Shown piece by piece: positions 1 to 9,598 of a stretch of 64,000 bases of DNA. The stretch's first letter is position 1. Each line of letters starts with the position of its first letter. Below the pieces are notes generated by a model. It was not told the origin of the DNA. It did no database searches and saw only the letters and a list, made by a program, of their open reading frames with translations. This DNA comes from Candidatus Alcium sp. F082 (GTDB lineage Bacteria; Bacteroidota; Bacteroidia; Bacteroidales; F082): positions 1 to 64,000 of the forward strand of contig LPNG01000005.1 in NCBI GenBank assembly GCA_001543395.1, written 5' to 3'. Position numbers and translations under genes: made by a program.

Positions 1-677
1 AAGGCATTCAGCCAGTTGACGAAGTCCTCGGCGCGGAAACCGTCCTGCACGAAGCGGAAGGCGATCTCGTCGCTGAACTTGAAGTTGCGAAGCAGCACTT
101 TCAGCTTCGGGTTGATGGCGTTGGCATACATGTAGTTGGGGCTCTTCCAACCCAAAATGTGCTTGGCACCCTCGGTGAGCATGAGGTTGTAGCCCATGTC
201 GGCCACCGCTGCTCCGATTTCATCGCTATAGATCAACTCGGTGTTGCGGAAGGTCTTTGGCGTGACGCCAAACACTTCCTTCATCTTGTGCTTGTGGGCC
301 GTCACCTGACGCTTGAACTCGTCGGGATTCGAAAGCGAGGCCAAGGAGTGGGCGTAGGTCTCGGAAAGCACCTCTACCCTACCCGTGGCGACCAGCTTCT
401 GGAAGCTCTCCAGCACTTCAGGTGCGAATTGCTCCATCTGCTCGATGACCACACCCGAGAACGAGAACGCGAACTTGACCTTGTCGCCAAACTTCTCGAT
501 CTGGCGCATCAGGAGTTCGTTCATGGGCAGGTAGCACTTCTCGGCCACGCGCCGCATGATCATACGGTTGCTGTAGTCGTCATAGTAATAGTGTTTCTTA
601 CCGATTTCGAAGAAACGATACGTGCGGAGCCTGTAAGGCTGATGCACTTGGAAATAGAAACAGATTGATTTGCTCAT
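1..677 (-). CDS. Glycoside hydrolase family 57 (alpha-amylase-like), C-terminus cut by window edge
   Basis: Minus-strand translation from 677 reads MSKSICFYFQVHQPYRLRTYRFFEIG...; FQVHQPYRLR and the RNTELIYSDEIGAAVADMGY stretch are GH57-like; not in the supplied ORF list because it runs off the window. Confidence 0.85.
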   Translation of the reverse strand, partial: MSKSICFYFQVHQPYRLRTYRFFEIGKKHYYYDDYSNRMIMRRVAEKCYLPMNELLMRQIEKFGDKVKFAFSFSGVVIEQMEQFAPEVLESFQKLVATGRVEVLSETYAHSLASLSNPDEFKRQVTAHKHKMKEVFGVTPKTFRNTELIYSDEIGAAVADMGYNLMLTEGAKHILGWKSPNYMYANAINPKLKVLLRNFKFSDEIAFRFVQDGFRAEDFVNWLNA

Positions 678-701
678 ATCTTTAGGTATTTATTATTCAA
701 T

Positions 702-1826
702 TTAATAGACTCTCTTTGTTCCACGGCTAAAACCACCGGCAACCACAGAGAACAGATGTGTCATAGAAACTTTTTCCTTTCCGAGGCCATTGGCGCCACA
801 GCAATATCTTATCCTAATGAAGCCATCTTGAAGTCTGCCGTATGTCTTTATATCAAACGACAGCCCACCTTGGTACAAAAAAACATTCTTTTCAAGCTCT
901 TCATATTCAGGATGTTTCTGGGTTCCATACATCTCCATGATGCCACCAATACCAACAAAGGGGGTAATTCGAATCGAATGATTGTCGACAACAGCATAAC
1001 CCAAATCGGCATACATAGGCATCCAATCCACATACGTACCTTTTGGACATAGGCCTCCATCTGAAAGGTGTTGGTCGATCCTCGTATTGGCAGCCATGAC
1101 ATGGTAGCCCAAGAACATAAACAATCGTTTATAGGCAATGTCGAAATCCAATCCAAAACCAATAATAGGCTGTGCCAATGAACCAGTGGAAAAGCCCGAG
1201 CACAAGTTGAAGCCCATGCCAAAGCCCCAATCCGAACCAACAAGATAGGGCTGACGGATGATGTTGTTGGCATACCATTTATATCCACTGTTGGGATAAT
1301 CGGCCAAGAACTTGTCCACTCTTTCATTCCATTGTTTCTGATTCTCCGAAGAGTTTTGTTTCAAGTCCCAATCCAAAAAAAGCGTCAAAAACTCATTATC
1401 CTCGGCTGGCAGCTGGGCTTCCTGAAGGCTGAAGCGGATCAGATGCTCGTCCTCTACGCTTCTCCGATACAGTTGTTTGCCCAATTCATCTTTTTCCGGT
1501 TTGACCTTATTTGAAAAAGCCTCTGTCCGAACCGGGTCGACCTGCTTCATATCAGCAGCCAAGGCTTCAAATTCCTTGGTCCACAACATGACATGCCACA
1601 GTTCCATCGGAACCAAGGCACAATAGTTATCATCTTCCAACTCCAGCAAATAGTCCTTAATCTCCTTCACCTTGTCATAGTCACGGTCAAGGAACTTTTC
1701 AAGGAGATAGGCGCGGCCTTTGGCAATCTTCTCCTTCTTTGATTGCAAGATCTCGTTCTCAATCTGCGCGAAAGCGGAGAAGGCTGTCGCGCATAGGAGG
1801 ATTATGATTAGGATGTTTCGTTTCAT
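702..1826 (-). CDS. Secreted hypothetical protein (signal peptide, possible outer-membrane C-terminal region)
   Basis: 374 aa ORF with N-terminal MKRNILIIILLCATAFSAFAQ signal peptide; no recognised domain. Confidence 0.75.
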   Translation of the reverse strand: MKRNILIIILLCATAFSAFAQIENEILQSKKEKIAKGRAYLLEKFLDRDYDKVKEIKDYLLELEDDNYCALVPMELWHVMLWTKEFEALAADMKQVDPVRTEAFSNKVKPEKDELGKQLYRRSVEDEHLIRFSLQEAQLPAEDNEFLTLFLDWDLKQNSSENQKQWNERVDKFLADYPNSGYKWYANNIIRQPYLVGSDWGFGMGFNLCSGFSTGSLAQPIIGFGLDFDIAYKRLFMFLGYHVMAANTRIDQHLSDGGLCPKGTYVDWMPMYADLGYAVVDNHSIRITPFVGIGGIMEMYGTQKHPEYEELEKNVFLYQGGLSFDIKTYGRLQDGFIRIRYCCGANGLGKEKVSMTHLFSVVAGGFSRGTKRVY

Positions 1827-1878
1827 AGAGGTATTCTTTAAATTAGACTGGGAAACACAAACCTAACACCTCTTCCGT

Positions 1879-1961
1879 CATGGCGGAGCAGCATCCGCCA
1901 TCTCCTGCGCGGGAGGGAGTCCCTTTCGCTCAGGAGATTGCGGGTCGAGCCCGCAATGACG
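1879..1961. repeat. Dispersed palindrome cluster (ATGGCGGA..TCCGCCAT and ATTGCGGG..CCCGCAAT)
   Basis: atggcggagcagcatccgccat (1880-1901) and attgcgggtcgagcccgcaat (1937-1957). Confidence 0.85.
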
Positions 1962-2058
1962 GTCAAAGGCTTGGTTTTGTATTTCATAGCGCTATTTGTT
2001 TGTTTTCTTTTTTTCCATTCGAGATGTCGCAAGTTTTGCGACAACTCAATCTATCATA

Positions 2059-3345
2059 TTAAACCACTGACTCATACACCGCCTTGATCTTCTTTGCGGC
2101 GGCTTCCCACTTGAGGCTGTCTACCTCGTCCTTTCCTTCGTCCTTGAAGCAGTCGGCCAGGGGCTTGTAGTGGCACAGGGCGTAAATGGCGTCGGCCAGG
2201 CCGTTGATGTCCCAGAAGTCGACCTTCAAGGCGTGCTTCACCACCTCCGAAACGCCCGACTGCTTGCTGATGACCACCGGCACGTTGAGACGCATGGCCT
2301 CCAACGGCACGATGCCGAACGGCTCGGAGATGGACGGCATGACGAACACATCGGTCATGGCGAACATCTGGTCGACGGCCTCGCCCTTCAGGAAGCCCGT
2401 GAAGTGGAAATGGCTGCCCATGCCCAACTGCGCCACGCGACGAATCATCTTCTCCAGCATGTCGCCCGTGCCCGCCATCACGAAGTGGATGCTCGGGTCG
2501 ACCTGGTGGATCTTATAGGCTGCCTCGATGAAGTACTCAGGACCTTTCTGATAGGTGATTCTTCCGAGGAAGGTCACCACCTTGGCATCCAAGCCGCTGC
2601 GTTCGTACTCCGACTTGGGCTTGTCGTTAGGCTCCACGGCGTTGTGCACCGTCACGACCTTGGCGGGGTCGATGCCGTATTTCTCAATGACGATGTTACG
2701 CGTCAGATTGCTCACCGTGATGACGCGGTCGGCGGCTTCCATGCCACGTCGCTCAATGGCGTAAACATCCGTGTTGATGTTCTCGCCCGAGCGGTCGAAC
2801 TCCGTGGCGTGCATGTGTACTACCAAAGGTTTACCCGTGGTCTCCTTGGCCGCGATGCCTGCCGAATAGGTCAGCCAGTCGTGGGCATGGATGACGTCGA
2901 AGTCGTATTTCGTGGCCAACGACGAGCCAATCAAGGCGTAGCGTGCCACCTCCTCCATGAGGTTCATGCCGTATTTGCCCGAAAACTGGTAGTTGCGCGC
3001 AAACACCGAGCCACTGCGGTTGAAGTTCTCCACCACATGACGGTCATATTCCAGCACGTTGGCGAACTCCTCTGGCCCGACATACGGGATAATGTTGGAC
3101 CCGATTTCCATGTATTGCACACGCTCCCAATAACTTCTGTCGGCCTCATGGTCGATGTCGATGGTCACGTCGCTGGCATTGAGCAGACGGACGTTAGTTT
3201 CGTCCTCGTCGCCGTAGGCACGAGGCACCACAAACAGCACCTCAACGCCATTCTTGGCCAAACCTTTGGTCATGCCATAGCAAGCCGTTCCAAGGCCGCC
3301 AGTGATATGCGGTGGAAACTCCCACCCAAACATCAGGACTCTCAT
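2059..3345 (-). CDS. Glycosyltransferase family 4 / glycogen synthase-like
   Basis: MRVLMFGWEFPPHITGGLGTACYGMTKGL start and GRITYQKGPEYFIEAA / SEPFGIVPLEAM motifs. Confidence 0.9.
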   Translation of the reverse strand: MRVLMFGWEFPPHITGGLGTACYGMTKGLAKNGVEVLFVVPRAYGDEDETNVRLLNASDVTIDIDHEADRSYWERVQYMEIGSNIIPYVGPEEFANVLEYDRHVVENFNRSGSVFARNYQFSGKYGMNLMEEVARYALIGSSLATKYDFDVIHAHDWLTYSAGIAAKETTGKPLVVHMHATEFDRSGENINTDVYAIERRGMEAADRVITVSNLTRNIVIEKYGIDPAKVVTVHNAVEPNDKPKSEYERSGLDAKVVTFLGRITYQKGPEYFIEAAYKIHQVDPSIHFVMAGTGDMLEKMIRRVAQLGMGSHFHFTGFLKGEAVDQMFAMTDVFVMPSISEPFGIVPLEAMRLNVPVVISKQSGVSEVVKHALKVDFWDINGLADAIYALCHYKPLADCFKDEGKDEVDSLKWEAAAKKIKAVYESVV

Positions 3346-5432
3346 TTTGAGCCTCCTTTCTTTGTTTTTTTGGATTTTGAAGGCATGTCATACCGAGACT
3401 GGCCGTCCATAGATACACTCCCTCCTACCGTCGGTCGGTATGACATGGACGGCTGGTCGAGTGTATCTATGCCTTTAAAATCACCATTCAACTTTTGTAT
3501 CAGATAATGTAAATATAGCAATGCCCCAACGCTCGTCGACTGCGAGATGCAACCACGCGCCTCGAAAGGCGGATTGCCGTCGTAAATCTCCGAAATCGTC
3601 CCGATGCCGTTCTCCTTGATGGCCTCCTCGAAGCCGTTGTACAGATCCTCGAGATTGGCCGCTGCCGACTTGCCATAAAGTTTCACGGCCAAATCAGCAA
3701 AGAAGGTAATCAGCCACGGGAATGCCGTGCCGTTGTGATAGGCACGCTCACGCTCCGAGTGGTTGCCTATGGTGATGCCCTTATAGTTCTCGTCGTTGGG
3801 CGACAACGAGCGGATGCCTCTCGGTGTCAACAACTCGGAAACAGTAATGTCGAAGGCTCGTTTTTGCATCGTTTCGGTCATCGGCGTGTAAGGCAAAGCC
3901 GCCGCAATCAGTAGGTTGGGGCGTACCTGCGTGTTGCACTCGTTACTATTCACGTAATCGAAGAAGTTGTCGCAAGCCTTATTATAAAACGTGTCGGCAA
4001 AAGAGGCTTTCACCTTGTCAGCCAATTCTTTCCATTTCTTCAGCAATGCACTCTTCGGTTCGGCTGCCTCAAGCAACTCAACCGCATAGCGCAAAGCGTT
4101 ATACCACAACGCATTGACTTCAATAGCCAAGCCTGTTCTCGGTGTCCAAGGTTTGCCTTGGGCAAAGACGTTCATCCAAGTCAAGGCCAAGTCGCGATTA
4201 CCGGCATAGAGCAGGCCATTGTCTAAGGTATGCACGTTGAAATCGGTGCCCGCAATGAAGCTCTCCAAGATGGTCGTCATCGGCTTCTTGTATTTGCGCC
4301 AGATGTCCTTCTTCTCCTTGCCGAGCATCTTTTCGTAGCGTTGCAACACATAGAAGAACCACAGCGGCGAGTCGACCGCCGTGAAATACAGACTCTTCTG
4401 GTAATAACGGTGCGGGAAGAACGGCCCTTGCATCCTTGAAACGAGGTAATCCAACGCCGCGATGAAGGTCTTTTCGTCGCCTTGCGCCAACGTAATGCCT
4501 GGCAAGGCAAGGAACGTGTCGCGGCTGCACGAACCGAACCACGGGAAGCCTGCCCAAAGCTTCGTCCCGTTCGCATCGCGGATGATGAACTGGTCGGCGG
4601 CCTTCAGCAGGCAGTCTTCGTAACTTGTTTGAGGCAGCAAACGTTTCACCTCGGCCTCGCATTGCCGCTTGATGGCCGCAGGGTTTTCTTCCTGTAGGCT
4701 CACCGAGAGAATCACCGAGTCGCCTTGTTTCATCGTGAGTTCGAAGAAACCGGGAACAAACTGGTCCTCGGCGGCTTCATAGCCGCGTTCTTGTTCACGG
4801 ATATAGAACATATTGTAGTACCAATGCGGGATGTGCGTGTATTCCGCCGACCTGCTGAATTGCAGGAACAGCCGCGAATAGTCCTTGTAGAGTTGCCACG
4901 ACGCGCCGTTTTTCACCATTTCCACCTTTCGGCTGGCGTCGTAGTTCTCGTGCGTGAGCATGTGGACGTTGCGGAAGGCCAAAAACGGCTGCACACGCAA
5001 AGTGATGGGCACCACGGCTTCGCGCAGGGTGTAGCGCACAAAGAGCCGAGCCTCGGTCGAGGAGAAAATCAGTTCCTTGTCGAGCACCACGTTGCCGATG
5101 CGGTAGGTGAGCTTTGGCATGGGGTCGGCAGTGAAGTCGCGGAGGTATTTGTGGCCGCGTGGAGCGAAGATGCCATCGGGGTACATGTGCACACCAAGAT
5201 GAAACTCCTCCTTGTTCTCGATGATGGTCTCGTCGAGGCTCGACAGCAAGACGTGGTTGTTGTTGTCCAGTTGCGGTTGCGGAACCACGAGCAGGCCGTG
5301 GTATTTTCGAGTATTGCAGCCAATCACCGTGGTGGCTAAGAACGCCCCTTTCGCGTTGGAGCGCAACACCTCGCGGTTGAGCGTAAACTCAAGATTGACC
5401 AGTTTCTTTTTGTCCCAAGAGATGTAACTCAT
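3342..5432 (-). CDS. Glycogen debranching enzyme (amylo-alpha-1,6-glucosidase type); ORF extends to 5510, likely start MSYISWDKKKL at 5432
   Basis: GAFLATTVIGCNTRKYHGLLV and WAGFPWFGSCSRDTFLALPGI motifs; overlaps the GT4 gene by 4 bp. Confidence 0.9.
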   Translation of the reverse strand: MSYISWDKKKLVNLEFTLNREVLRSNAKGAFLATTVIGCNTRKYHGLLVVPQPQLDNNNHVLLSSLDETIIENKEEFHLGVHMYPDGIFAPRGHKYLRDFTADPMPKLTYRIGNVVLDKELIFSSTEARLFVRYTLREAVVPITLRVQPFLAFRNVHMLTHENYDASRKVEMVKNGASWQLYKDYSRLFLQFSRSAEYTHIPHWYYNMFYIREQERGYEAAEDQFVPGFFELTMKQGDSVILSVSLQEENPAAIKRQCEAEVKRLLPQTSYEDCLLKAADQFIIRDANGTKLWAGFPWFGSCSRDTFLALPGITLAQGDEKTFIAALDYLVSRMQGPFFPHRYYQKSLYFTAVDSPLWFFYVLQRYEKMLGKEKKDIWRKYKKPMTTILESFIAGTDFNVHTLDNGLLYAGNRDLALTWMNVFAQGKPWTPRTGLAIEVNALWYNALRYAVELLEAAEPKSALLKKWKELADKVKASFADTFYNKACDNFFDYVNSNECNTQVRPNLLIAAALPYTPMTETMQKRAFDITVSELLTPRGIRSLSPNDENYKGITIGNHSERERAYHNGTAFPWLITFFADLAVKLYGKSAAANLEDLYNGFEEAIKENGIGTISEIYDGNPPFEARGCISQSTSVGALLYLHYLIQKLNGDFKGIDTLDQPSMSYRPTVGGSVSMDGQSRYDMPSKSKKTKKGGSK
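3373..3482. repeat. Palindromic element in the C-terminal coding region of the debranching enzyme
   Basis: Outer inverted repeat gattttgaaggcat / atgcctttaaaatc (1 mismatch) and inner gtcataccga / tcggtatgac; same core attttgaaggcatgtcataccga as at 61257-61279. Confidence 0.8.
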
Positions 5433-5516
5433 AGTATATTTCGTGTTTATTTTTTCGTCGAAAGTGACTACAAAAATAATGTTTTTAATAATTGAAACCA
5501 AAAAACACACTTTTTT

Positions 5517-5524
5517 TATCTTTG
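5517..5524 (+). promoter_or_regulatory. Bacteroidota -7 element TATCTTTG upstream of the M3 peptidase
   Basis: Matches TAnnTTTG just upstream of the plus-strand CDS. Confidence 0.55.
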
Positions 5525-5534
5525 CCAGCTCAAA

Positions 5535-7682
5535 ATGACATTAAACTTACCAACCATGGCAAAAAAACTCATCAACATGATCGCATTAAGCGTAATCACA
5601 CTGGCCTCGTGCAGCACGAAAAACGAGCCTAAGACCGAGGCAGAACCTAAAAATCCTTTCCTCAGCGAATACACGACACCTTTCCAGGTGCCGCCGTTCG
5701 ACCAAATCAAGAACGAGCACTATCTGCCTGCTTTTGAGGCGGGTATGAAGGAACAACTGGCCGAAGTGGAAGCCATCATCGGCAATGCCGAAACGCCCAC
5801 TTTCCAGAACACCATCCTGCCCTTCGACAAGTCTGGAGAGACCTTGGACCGCGTTAGCAACGTGTTCTTCAACCTCAACGAATGCCTCACCAACGACGAA
5901 ATGATCAAAATCGCCGAAACAGTGTTGCCTCTGCTTTCCAAACACAGCGACAGCATTATGATGAACCCGAAACTCTTCGAGCGCATCGACTACGTCTATC
6001 AGCACCGCAACGAAATGGGCTTGGACGACCAGCAGATCCGCGTGGTCGAGAAGTACGAACAAGACTTTGTGCGCAACGGCGCCGCCCTGCCCGCCGACAA
6101 GCAAGAGGAACTGAGCAAAATCAACGAACAACTCTCGACTTTGAGCCTGCAATTCGGCAACAACCTGCTGAAGGAAAACGCTGGCTACAAGCTCATCATC
6201 GAGAACGAAGCCGACCTCGCCGGCCTACCCCAAACCAGCATCGACGCCGCAGCCGAGCAAGCCAAGGCCGACAGCATCGAAGGCAAATGGGTGTTCACCC
6301 TAAGCAAGCCCAGCCTCATCCCCTTCCTGCAATTCTCCGAAAGGCGTGATTTGCGCGAACAGATGTACAAGGCTTACTACAACCGTGGCGACAACAACAA
6401 CGCAAACGACAACAAACAGCTCATCAACGAGATGGTGAAACTGCGCGTGCAGAAAGCCAAACTCTTCGGCTACGACAACTACGCCGACTACGTTTTGGCC
6501 GTCAACATGGCGCAAGACTCCAAGACCGTCGACAAGTTCTTGATTGACATCTTCAATCCCGCTCAGCAACTCGCCAAAAAGGAGTTGGCCGAGATGCAAG
6601 CCATCGCCGATGCCGAAGGCGCCAACATCAAGCTCGAAGGTTGGGACTGGTGGTACTACGCCGAGAAACTCCGCAAGGCCAAATACGCCTTCGACGAAAA
6701 CCAAATCAAGCCTTACCTCACCGTCGACAACGTGCGCAACGGTATGTTTATGGCTGCCAACAAGTTGTACGGTGTCACCTTCACGCAAAACACTAACTTG
6801 CCCGTCTATTATCCCGGCGTGGAGACCTACGAAGTGAAAGAAGCCAACGGCGACTTCCTCGGCATCCTTTATATGGACTACTACCCGCGCGAGTCGAAGA
6901 GCGGCGGTGCCTGGTGCACGAGCTTCCGCGAGAGCGGTCACGACATCAACGGCAAGAAGATCTATCCCGTCGTCTCCCTCGTGATGAACTTCACCCCTGC
7001 TTCGGGCGGCACCCCTGCCCTGCTCACTTGGGACGAGACAGAGACGATGTGGCACGAGTTTGGCCACTCGCTGCACGCTTTCTTCAGCGACGGCCTCTAC
7101 TCGCGCACCTGTGGCAACGTTCCCCACGACTACGTGGAGATGCCTTCGCAAATCATGGAGAACTGGGTGGCCGAGCCTGAAGTCATCCGCATGTACGCCA
7201 AGCACTACCAGACCGGCGAGCCTATGCCCGACAGCCTCATCAACAAGATCGAGAACAGTGCTTTGTTTAACCAAGGCTTCATGACCACCGAGCTCATCGC
7301 CGCCTCCATCCTCGACATGAAGTACCACGAGCTGACCGAGGCCCAAGACCTCGACGTGGATGCCTTTGAGAAGCAGCAAATGGATGCCATCGGCCTGATG
7401 CCTGAGATCCTGCCTCGTTACCGCAGCACGAACTTCAGCCACATCTTCAACGGTGGCTACAGCGCTGGCTACTATGCCTACACCTGGGCCGAAGTGTTGG
7501 ACAAGGACGCCTTCAACTACTTCAAGAGTTCGGGCGATTTGTTCAACCCCGAATTGGCTGCCTCGTTCCGCAAGAACTGCCTGCAGGAATGCGGCAACGA
7601 CGAGGGCATGGTGCAGTACCGCAAGTTCCGCGGTCAAGACCCGGACTATGAACCTTACTTGAAGGCTCGCGGGCTGAAGTAA
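5535..7682 (+). CDS. dcp: M3 family oligopeptidase / peptidyl-dipeptidase Dcp, lipoprotein (likely start 5556, MAKKLINMIALSVITLASC)
   Basis: HEFGHSLHAFFS zinc-binding HExxH motif, GYYAYTWAEVLDKDAF C-terminal motif, lipobox LASC. Confidence 0.9.
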   Translation: MTLNLPTMAKKLINMIALSVITLASCSTKNEPKTEAEPKNPFLSEYTTPFQVPPFDQIKNEHYLPAFEAGMKEQLAEVEAIIGNAETPTFQNTILPFDKSGETLDRVSNVFFNLNECLTNDEMIKIAETVLPLLSKHSDSIMMNPKLFERIDYVYQHRNEMGLDDQQIRVVEKYEQDFVRNGAALPADKQEELSKINEQLSTLSLQFGNNLLKENAGYKLIIENEADLAGLPQTSIDAAAEQAKADSIEGKWVFTLSKPSLIPFLQFSERRDLREQMYKAYYNRGDNNNANDNKQLINEMVKLRVQKAKLFGYDNYADYVLAVNMAQDSKTVDKFLIDIFNPAQQLAKKELAEMQAIADAEGANIKLEGWDWWYYAEKLRKAKYAFDENQIKPYLTVDNVRNGMFMAANKLYGVTFTQNTNLPVYYPGVETYEVKEANGDFLGILYMDYYPRESKSGGAWCTSFRESGHDINGKKIYPVVSLVMNFTPASGGTPALLTWDETETMWHEFGHSLHAFFSDGLYSRTCGNVPHDYVEMPSQIMENWVAEPEVIRMYAKHYQTGEPMPDSLINKIENSALFNQGFMTTELIAASILDMKYHELTEAQDLDVDAFEKQQMDAIGLMPEILPRYRSTNFSHIFNGGYSAGYYAYTWAEVLDKDAFNYFKSSGDLFNPELAASFRKNCLQECGNDEGMVQYRKFRGQDPDYEPYLKARGLK

Positions 7683-7689
7683 GCCGATG

Positions 7690-7847
7690 AGACTCCCGCC
7701 TGGCGGCGGGAATGGAGCATGCAATAATTAACCAGCGGCGGCTTGAGACCGTTACCACCCGGTAACTGTTTCTTGCCGCCGCTGGTCACTTAACACTCAA
7801 CCCCATTGACTCCGTCGAATCTAGCGATTTCCCCGAAGGGGAACCTC
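7690..7847. repeat. Multi-hairpin GCGGCGG..CCGCCGC element, copy A
   Basis: gagactcccgcc..ggcgggaatggag - gcggcggctt..gccgccgc - ccccgaaggggaacctc. Confidence 0.75.
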
Positions 7848-7943
7848 TTAACCCTATTCCCCCCTGCCGTCATTGCGGACTTGATCCGCAATCTCCCACG
7901 CTCCCAGGACCAACTTCTTGTCGTCGCTTCGCGTCATTGACTC
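7831..7943. repeat. 113-bp direct repeat, copy 1 (second copy 8308..8420)
   Basis: ccccgaaggggaacctcttaaccctat..cattgcggacttgatccgcaatctcccacgctcccaggaccaacttcttgtcgtcgcttcgcgtcattgactc; one substitution versus copy 2 by eye. Confidence 0.9.
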
Positions 7944-8189
7944 GCTTCGCATCGTCGAATCGGGGATTTGCGAGGAACGAAGCAAATCGACGATTCGACG
8001 AAGTCAATCCAGATAAGCCACACCCAAAATGGATGAAAGGCTCCTCGAATGAGCCGCTACTCGCTGGGTGACTTTACACGTTTAAGGTTAACAGTACTCC
8101 TAGATTGCTTCGTCGTGCCTCCTCGCAATGACGGAGGATACTCGGGCAACGTCATTCAGCGAAGCGCTTACACTTTATTGTTCTATTAA

Positions 8190-8324
8190 GAGGTTCCCGC
8201 CTGACGGCGGGAATGGAATTTAGTAACAAGTGACCAGCGGCGGCTTCTAACGTTAACGACCTGTAAACGTTATTTCCGCCGCATGGTACAACAACTATAA
8301 CTCCATTCCCCGAAGGGGAACCTC
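8190..8324. repeat. Multi-hairpin GCGGCGG..CCGCCGC element, copy B
   Basis: gaggttcccgcctgacggcgggaatggaa - gcggcggcttctaacgttaacgacctgtaaacgttatttccgccgc - ctccattccccgaaggggaacctc. Confidence 0.85.
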
Positions 8325-8420
8325 TTAACCCTATCCCCCCCTGCCGTCATTGCGGACTTGATCCGCAATCTCCCACGCTCCCAGGACCAACTTCTTGTCG
8401 TCGCTTCGCGTCATTGACTC
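8308..8420. repeat. 113-bp direct repeat, copy 2
   Basis: See 7831..7943. Confidence 0.9.
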
Positions 8421-8675
8421 CGTCGAATCTTCGACTTGCAAGTGAAGCGAAGCAATAAGTCCTTGTCGCCGCTTCGCGTCATTGCGAGGAACGAAGCAAT
8501 CCAGATGGGCAGCACCCAAAATGGATTAAAGGTTCCTCGAATATACCGCTACTCGTGGGGTGGTGACTTTACACTTTTAAAGTTACCGGTACTCCTAGAT
8601 TGCTTCGTCGTGCCTCCTCGCAATGACGGACAATCCTCAAGTCGCTTTGATACGCGAAACAGGAATGCGAATGAT

Positions 8676-8806
8676 GAGATTCCCTTCGGGAATGGAGGTG
8701 GACGTAAAGTGGACTGCGGCGGCTTCTAACGTTAACGACCTGTAAACGTTATTTTCCGCCGCATGGTACCTAACAACTATAACTCCATTCCCCGAAGGGG
8801 AACCTC
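8676..8806. repeat. Multi-hairpin GCGGCGG..CCGCCGC element, copy C
   Basis: gagattcccttcgggaatggag - gcggcggcttctaacgttaacgacctgtaaacgttattttccgccgc - actccattccccgaaggggaacctc. Confidence 0.85.
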
Positions 8807-8813
8807 AATAAGC

Positions 8814-8847
8814 AAAAAAGGCCACCACGAATGTGATGGCCTTTTTT
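8814..8847 (-). terminator. Rho-independent terminator at the end of the cpsB-wzc operon (symmetrical)
   Basis: aaaaaaggccaccacgaatgtgatggccttttttt: stem AAAAAAGGCCA / TGGCCTTTTTT. Confidence 0.8.
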
Positions 8848-8866
8848 GATATTCTTTGCAGTAGGC

Positions 8867-9595
8867 TTATCCAAACAACTTCTTATTATTCTCCAGCATG
8901 TGGCTCAACTGGTCGATTTCCTTCGTCTTCAGCTTGAGTTCGGGGAGGAAACGCTCGAAGTTGCCGAGCCCGTGCATGTCGGAGCCGATGTAGTTGTAAA
9001 ATCCCTCTTTCAGGAGGTAATGTGCCTTGGCTTCGGCTGCCTCGCCGTACACGCCTGCCAAGGACAATAGATTCAGCTGGAACTTGTAGTTCTTGTCCTT
9101 CCATCGTGCATAGTTGGCATTGTTGGCGTACTCATAGCGCTCAGGATGGGCGATGACAGGTTGCAAGCCCTCAAGCATGATCTCATAAATCATCTCGGTG
9201 ATGCCGTGCTCATACATCATATACGACGTCTCGCAAAGCACATGGGTGTTGTCTTTGTCCAAAAACAGGAAGCCCTGCTTGAAATGCTCCATAAAACGGG
9301 CATCCAACATATACTCAGCCGCCAGGCGCAACTCGATCTTGCTGACCTTCGCCGCCTCTGCCTTGAAGGTCTCAAACTTGGCCGTGATGCTGTTCCTGTC
9401 GTTGTCGGGATAGTCCTTCATGAAATGCGGCGTGAGGATCATCTTGCTGACGCCACGCTTCTCCAACACCTCGAGGGCATGCAGCGACTTCTCGGCGGTG
9501 GCAAAGCCATCGTCGACGCCAGGCAACAAGTGACAATGAATGTCACAAGCGCCTTTGAAGAAGTCGTCGGGGAGTCGGTGTTTGAAACTGAACAT
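8867..9595 (-). CDS. Tyrosine-protein phosphatase, CpsB/YwqE (PHP) family
   Basis: GACDIHCHLLPGVDDGFATAEKSL, ILTPHFM, PVIAHPERYEY, GSDMHGLGNF PHP motifs. Confidence 0.9.
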   Translation of the reverse strand: MFSFKHRLPDDFFKGACDIHCHLLPGVDDGFATAEKSLHALEVLEKRGVSKMILTPHFMKDYPDNDRNSITAKFETFKAEAAKVSKIELRLAAEYMLDARFMEHFKQGFLFLDKDNTHVLCETSYMMYEHGITEMIYEIMLEGLQPVIAHPERYEYANNANYARWKDKNYKFQLNLLSLAGVYGEAAEAKAHYLLKEGFYNYIGSDMHGLGNFERFLPELKLKTKEIDQLSHMLENNKKLFG

Positions 9596-9598
9596 AGC

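Noticed and set aside
2170-3507. 445-aa plus-strand ORF
   Set aside because: Antisense to the GT4 gene with clear motifs; composition (His/Val/Asp/Arg-rich) is typical of shadow ORFs.
6300-7724. 474-aa minus-strand ORF
   Set aside because: Antisense to the M3 peptidase, which has an intact HExxH and full-length homology features.
8331-8519. 62-aa ORF
   Set aside because: Translation of dispersed repeats (LDCFVPRNDAKRR, EIADQVRNDG).
7690-8806. CRISPR array
   Set aside because: Repeats are long, few, imperfect and palindromic; no regular spacers and no cas genes in the window.
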